Translations under genes and position numbers: made by a program
Notes under the pieces: generated by a model
Database searches by the model: none
What the model saw: only the letters and a program-made list of their open reading frames with translations
Told to the model about the DNA's origin: nothing
NCBI GenBank assembly: GCA_937893145.1
Contig: CALBJW010000013.1
Coordinates: forward strand, 1 to 8,284
Direction of reading: 5' to 3'
DNA: 8,284 nt
DNA from: an uncultured Prevotellaceae bacterium
GTDB taxonomy: Bacteria; Bacteroidota; Bacteroidia; Bacteroidales; Bacteroidaceae
Part shown: piece by piece, positions 5,966 to 8,284 of the stretch
How positions within the stretch are numbered: the stretch's first letter is position 1
How the letters are laid out: the number at the start of each line of letters is the position of its first letter

Positions 5966-6232
5966 TTAACCGATTACCTGGTTTCCGAGAGTCTTGATAT
6001 CAAGGTGACCCTTAGCGATAGCCTGACGAATAGCAGCGTCAAGACCGATACGGTTGATGATACGCAAACCAGCTGCACTAACTTTGAGGTAAATCCAGCA
6101 ATCCTCTTCTACATAGTAGAATTTCTTTGTAAACAGGTTGACATCGAAATGTCTCTTTGTACGACGAAGTGAGTGAGAAACATTGTTTCCAATCTGTGAC
6201 TTCTTACCTGTAATCTGACAAATTTTTGACAT
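5966..6232 (-). CDS. rpmB: 50S ribosomal protein L28
   Basis: L28 (bL28) is a component of the large ribosomal subunit. The 88-aa product starts MSKICQITGKKSQIGNNVSH and continues SLRRTKRHFDVNL, the diagnostic N-terminal region, then KVSAAGLRIINRIGLDAAIR in the C-terminal half. Only Cys5 of the possible zinc cysteines is in a usual place, so a zinc-free form is likely. It is the first protein gene of the unit and follows the tRNA-Arg gene by about 90 bases. Its leader contains a hairpin and a T-arm-like element (6275-6289). The sequence before the ATG (AACAAAACA) is A-rich and has no Shine-Dalgarno site, as is usual for the phylum. Confidence 0.96.
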   Translation of the reverse strand: MSKICQITGKKSQIGNNVSHSLRRTKRHFDVNLFTKKFYYVEEDCWIYLKVSAAGLRIINRIGLDAAIRQAIAKGHLDIKTLGNQVIG

Positions 6233-6274
6233 TGTTTTGTTGTAATTAATTAATAATGTTAATCATAGCCGAAT

Positions 6275-6289
6275 GGACTTGAACCGTCC
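6275..6289 (-). other. tRNA T-arm / B-box-like element in the rpmB leader
   Basis: The minus strand contains GGTTCAAGTCC (6275-6285), which fits the tRNA T-arm consensus GGTTCRANYCC at every position. It also forms a perfect four-pair hairpin GGAC / GTCC with a seven-base loop (6275-6278, 6286-6289). It is followed by ATTCGGCTA, which resembles an acceptor 3' strand. No matching D arm or 5' acceptor exists, because the tRNA-Arg gene occupies that space. It may be the remnant of a second tRNA, a regulatory mimic or a coincidence. Confidence 0.45.
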
Positions 6290-6303
6290 CGAGGGCTTCT
6301 GAT

Positions 6304-6322
6304 AAGAGAAATTATTTCCCTT
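6304..6322 (-). other. Hairpin directly after the tRNA-Arg 3' end
   Basis: On the minus strand AAGGGAAA / TTTCTCTT (eight pairs, one G-U) folds around a TAA loop and begins two bases after the tRNA discriminator. It could guide 3' processing of the tRNA, or weaken read-through into rpmB as an attenuator. The T content on its 3' side is interrupted by C, so it is not a strong terminator. Confidence 0.5.
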
Positions 6323-6323
6323 G

Positions 6324-6397
6324 TGATTCGGTTGGGATTCGAACCCAAGACCCACAGCTTAGAAGGCTGTTGCTCTATCCAGCTGAGCTACCGAACC
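6324..6397 (-). tRNA. tRNA-Arg (anticodon UCU)
   Basis: The 74 bases fold into a complete cloverleaf on the minus strand. The acceptor is GGTTCGG / CCGAATC with one G-U pair, the D stem GCTC / GAGC and the anticodon stem ACAGC / GCTGT. The loop CTTCTAA gives anticodon UCU, which reads AGA and AGG. The T stem is TTGGG / CCCAA with loop TTCGAAT, and the discriminator is A. The bases after it are CAA, so the 3' CCA is not encoded and must be added by the CCA enzyme. It lies about 40 bases downstream of a consensus promoter and about 90 bases ahead of rpmB, suggesting one precursor transcript. Confidence 0.97.
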
Positions 6398-6442
6398 ATC
6401 CTTTCGCCTCCACGAGAAGCATATCTTCCGTAAAAGCGGGTG

Positions 6443-6473
6443 CAAAGGTAAGTAATTTATTTCATCTGTCAAA
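6443..6473 (-). promoter_or_regulatory. Consensus Bacteroidota promoter for the tRNA-Arg / rpmB / rpmG / DUF4295 unit
   Basis: The minus strand has TTTG (6470-6473), a 19-base spacer and TACCTTTG (6443-6450), an exact match to the TTTG-N19-TAnnTTTG pattern of the Bacteroidota housekeeping sigma factor. Transcription would begin near 6436, about 40 bases before the tRNA. It is the best promoter in the window, in line with the high demand for its products. Confidence 0.85.
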
Positions 6474-6576
6474 ACATTTGTGCGATATTTTTCTCCATTG
6501 AAAGAAAAAAAGACACTTTTTGCATATACTGTGCATTTTGTTCCACATATCAGATAGGTTTCTGCCTTTTTTTTTA

Positions 6577-6584
6577 TATCTTTG
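6577..6584 (+). promoter_or_regulatory. Bacteroidota-type -7 promoter element for pgi
   Basis: TATCTTTG is an exact TAnnTTTG match on the plus strand, after a long T run (6567-6575). The expected start site is about 50 bases before the pgi ATG, giving an AT-rich leader. No TTTG occurs at the right distance upstream, so the -33 element is absent or degenerate. Confidence 0.65.
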
Positions 6585-6641
6585 CACACCAAATAATGAC
6601 AAAAACAAACGCAATATACCAAATTTAAATAATACACTACT

Positions 6642-7979
6642 ATGCAGATTAACATCTCTAAGGCACAGCAGTTTGTTGCTGCTGGCGCTATCGAGGCACT
6701 TGAGCCTCAGGTAAAGGCTGCTCAGGAAGCACTTGAGCAGGGTACATGTCCAGGTAACGATTTCCTCGGTTGGATGCACCTTCCAAGTTCTATCACTCCT
6801 GAGTTTATCGCAGAACTCAACGAGACAGCAAAGGTCATGCAGGAAAACTGTGAGGCTGTAGTCGTAGCAGGTATCGGTGGTTCATACCTCGGTGCTCGTA
6901 TGGTTATCGACTGCCTCTCAAGTTCATTCGGTTGGTTGCAGCCATCTAAGATGCCTCGTATGCTCTTCGCAGGTAACAACATCGGCGAGGACTACCTCTC
7001 AGAACTCATCGACTACCTCAAGGGAGTTAAGTTCGGTGTCATCAACATCTCTAAGTCTGGTACTACAACTGAGACTGCCATCACATTCCGTCTTCTCAAG
7101 AAGATGTGTGAGGACCAGCGTGGTAAGGAAGAGGCTAAGAAGGTTATCGTAGCCGTTACAGATGCAAAGAAGGGTGCTGCTCGCACTACAGCAGATAAGG
7201 AAGGCTACAAGTCGTTCATCATCCCAGACAACGTAGGTGGTCGTTTCTCAGTCCTCACTCCTGTAGGTCTTCTCCCAATCGCTGTTGCAGGTTTCGACAT
7301 TGCAGCTCTCGTGAAGGGTGCTCAGGACATGGAGAAGGAATGTGACATCAACGCTCCTATCGCAGAAAACCCTGCAGCCATCTACGCAGCTACTCGTAAC
7401 GCCCTCTACCAGTCGGGCAAGAAGATTGAAATTCTCGCTAACTACCAGCCTAAGCTCCACAACTTTGGCGAATGGTGGAAGCAGCTCTATGGTGAGAGCG
7501 AAGGTAAGGATGGCAAGGGTATCTTCCCTGCATCAGTTGACCTCACTACAGACCTCCACTCTATGGGCCAGTGGATTCAGGACGGTGAACGTACAATCTT
7601 CGAGACTGTAGTAAGCGTTGAGAATCCAAACACTTGTCTTGAAGTTCCAGCTGATGAGGAGAACCTCGACGGCCTTAACTTCCTTGCTGGCAAGCGTATC
7701 GACCAGGTCAACAAGATGGCAGAACTCGGCACTCAGTTGGCTCACGTTGATGGTGGTGTGCCAAACATGAAGATTTCTATCGAGAAGCTCGACGAATACA
7801 ACCTCGGTCAGCTCATCTACTTCTTCGAGAAGGCATGTGGTATCTCAGGTCTCATCCTCGGTGTCAACCCATTCAACCAGCCAGGTGTAGAGGCATACAA
7901 GAAGAATATGTTCGCCCTTCTCCACAAGCCTGGTTACGAAGAGCAGACAGCCGCTATCCTCAAGCGTATCGGCGAATAA
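6642..7979 (+). CDS. pgi: Glucose-6-phosphate isomerase
   Basis: Pgi interconverts glucose 6-phosphate and fructose 6-phosphate in the cytoplasm, linking glycolysis, gluconeogenesis and sugar-nucleotide supply. The 445-aa size matches the short bacterial (Bacillus-type) class rather than the ~550-aa enterobacterial form. Two SIS sugar-phosphate domains are visible: GIGGSYLGA at 77-85 and SKSGTTTET at 138-146 bind phosphate. Signature 1 is DNVGGRFSVLTPVG at 196-209 and signature 2 GVNPFNQPGVEAYK at 407-420. By family alignment the likely catalytic residues are Glu285 (GESEGK), His306 (LHSMGQ) and Lys420. Codon use is strongly biased (mostly CTC, ATC, CGT), a sign of high expression. It is the only plus-strand gene, diverges from the tRNA unit and ends at a bidirectional terminator. 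The start MQINISKAQQ has no Shine-Dalgarno site. Confidence 0.98.
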   Translation: MQINISKAQQFVAAGAIEALEPQVKAAQEALEQGTCPGNDFLGWMHLPSSITPEFIAELNETAKVMQENCEAVVVAGIGGSYLGARMVIDCLSSSFGWLQPSKMPRMLFAGNNIGEDYLSELIDYLKGVKFGVINISKSGTTTETAITFRLLKKMCEDQRGKEEAKKVIVAVTDAKKGAARTTADKEGYKSFIIPDNVGGRFSVLTPVGLLPIAVAGFDIAALVKGAQDMEKECDINAPIAENPAAIYAATRNALYQSGKKIEILANYQPKLHNFGEWWKQLYGESEGKDGKGIFPASVDLTTDLHSMGQWIQDGERTIFETVVSVENPNTCLEVPADEENLDGLNFLAGKRIDQVNKMAELGTQLAHVDGGVPNMKISIEKLDEYNLGQLIYFFEKACGISGLILGVNPFNQPGVEAYKKNMFALLHKPGYEEQTAAILKRIGE

Positions 7980-7986
7980 TTTACGC

Positions 7987-8021
7987 GATGTGATGCGGAG
8001 GGCCTCTCCGCATATCACGTC
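7987..8021 (+). other. Long stem-loop in the pgi 3' untranslated region
   Basis: GATGTGAT (7987-7994) pairs with ATCACGTC (8014-8021), and GCGGAG (7995-8000) with CTCCGC (8006-8011). This gives 14 pairs with a two-base AT bulge and a GGCCT loop. It starts eight bases after the stop codon and precedes the true terminator. It has no T run, so it is more likely an mRNA-stabilising or processing structure than a terminator. Confidence 0.7.
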
Positions 8022-8030
8022 TATAAATGA

Positions 8031-8059
8031 AAAGCCCCGGAATGTTGTTCCGGGGCTTT
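8031..8059 (+). terminator. Bidirectional terminator between pgi and gpsA
   Basis: A perfect 12-bp stem AAAGCCCCGGAA / TTCCGGGGCTTT (8031-8042, 8048-8059) with a five-base loop is followed by TCTTATT on the plus strand and TTTTCATTT on the minus strand. It lies between the convergent stops of pgi and gpsA and would end both transcripts. Confidence 0.93.
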
Positions 8060-8080
8060 CTTATTGAGTTCTGAAGGGAA

Positions 8081-8284
8081 TCAGAAAGTCTTTATCAGTT
8101 CGTTTATGCGTTTCCTGGCCGACATCCTGCGATAGAGGATGTCATATACGGCCTCGGCGATGGGCATGTTTATTCCAAGCCTTTCGTTGACGCGCTTGAT
8201 GCAGTCGGCGGCATAGTAGCCTTCTGCAACCATGGTCATTTCGTTGAGCGCGCTCTTTACTGTGCAACCTCGGCCTATAAGCTG
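8081..8284 (-). CDS. gpsA: Glycerol-3-phosphate dehydrogenase [NAD(P)+], C-terminal 67 residues (cut by window edge)
   Basis: This is the C-terminal end of GpsA, the cytoplasmic enzyme that reduces dihydroxyacetone phosphate to sn-glycerol 3-phosphate for phospholipid synthesis. The fragment opens QLIGRGCTVKSALNEMTMVA and contains EGYYAADCIKRVNERLG and MPIAEAVYDILY at 40-51, the closing helices conserved in the family (compare the usual VAEGYYA and MPIxEAVYxxLY). It stops with TGA at 8081-8083; the NAD-binding and catalytic regions lie outside the window. Codon choice differs from pgi: ATA occurs four times, AGG three and CGC three in only 67 codons, suggesting lower expression or a different history. 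It converges on pgi and shares its terminator. Confidence 0.93.
   Translation of the reverse strand, partial: QLIGRGCTVKSALNEMTMVAEGYYAADCIKRVNERLGINMPIAEAVYDILYRRMSARKRINELIKTF

Noticed and set aside
6255..6340. A complete second tRNA gene downstream of tRNA-Arg
   Set aside because: Only a T-arm and acceptor-like tail can be fitted; the D arm and 5' acceptor would overlap the real tRNA-Arg, so it was kept only as a tRNA-like element.
6359..6779. Minus-strand reading frames of about 100 codons over the tRNA and the start of pgi
   Set aside because: They run through the tRNA gene, the consensus promoter and the 5' end of pgi, and show no recognisable protein features.
6877..7745. Several out-of-frame or antisense reading frames inside pgi
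   Set aside because: They overlap a full-length gene with all family motifs and strong codon bias, and have no start signals of their own.
7987..8021. Stem-loop after pgi as an intrinsic terminator
   Set aside because: No T run follows on either strand, and a far better terminator lies at 8031-8059.

Overview
The window looks like a chromosomal housekeeping segment from a member of the Bacteroidota, probably order Bacteroidales and most like Prevotella or a relative. Three observations support this. All four promoter-like sites carry the Bacteroidota -7 element TAnnTTTG. Nearly all genes lack a Shine-Dalgarno sequence. Several gene products (the DUF4295 protein, the long HU/LysM protein, the MoxR/DUF58 pair) belong to families typical of that phylum. 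No insertion sequence, phage gene, CRISPR array or toxin-antitoxin pair was seen.

Layout. Everything is on the minus strand except pgi. Positions 1-1135 hold the start of a DUF58 gene and a MoxR AAA+ ATPase gene, joined by a one-base TAATG overlap, with their own promoter. Positions 1283-5381 hold a probable four-gene operon, transcribed ftsY -> rimO -> small HU gene -> long HU/LysM gene, with a promoter near 5434 and a hairpin terminator at 1229-1254. Positions 5476-6473 hold a translation unit: a textbook promoter at 6443-6473, tRNA-Arg(UCU), rpmB (L28), rpmG (L33) and a 50-aa DUF4295 gene (probable ribosomal protein bL38), ending at a strong terminator. The plus-strand pgi gene (6642-7979) diverges from this unit and converges on the 3' end of gpsA (8081-8284, cut by the window edge), with a shared bidirectional terminator between them.

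How the genes fit together. FtsY (SRP receptor), RimO (modifier of ribosomal protein S12), L28, L33, DUF4295 and tRNA-Arg all serve protein synthesis or targeting. Pgi and GpsA are central metabolism and phospholipid-precursor enzymes. The most unusual item is the 497-aa protein at 1283-2776. It joins an HU-type domain, a long acidic E/P/V/A linker, one membrane helix, a TolA-like Ala/Lys/Glu helix and a C-terminal LysM domain. That is the architecture expected of a protein linking the nucleoid to the peptidoglycan. Two smaller points also deserve attention: a tRNA T-arm-like element in the rpmB leader, and a strong Shine-Dalgarno sequence unique to rpmG.
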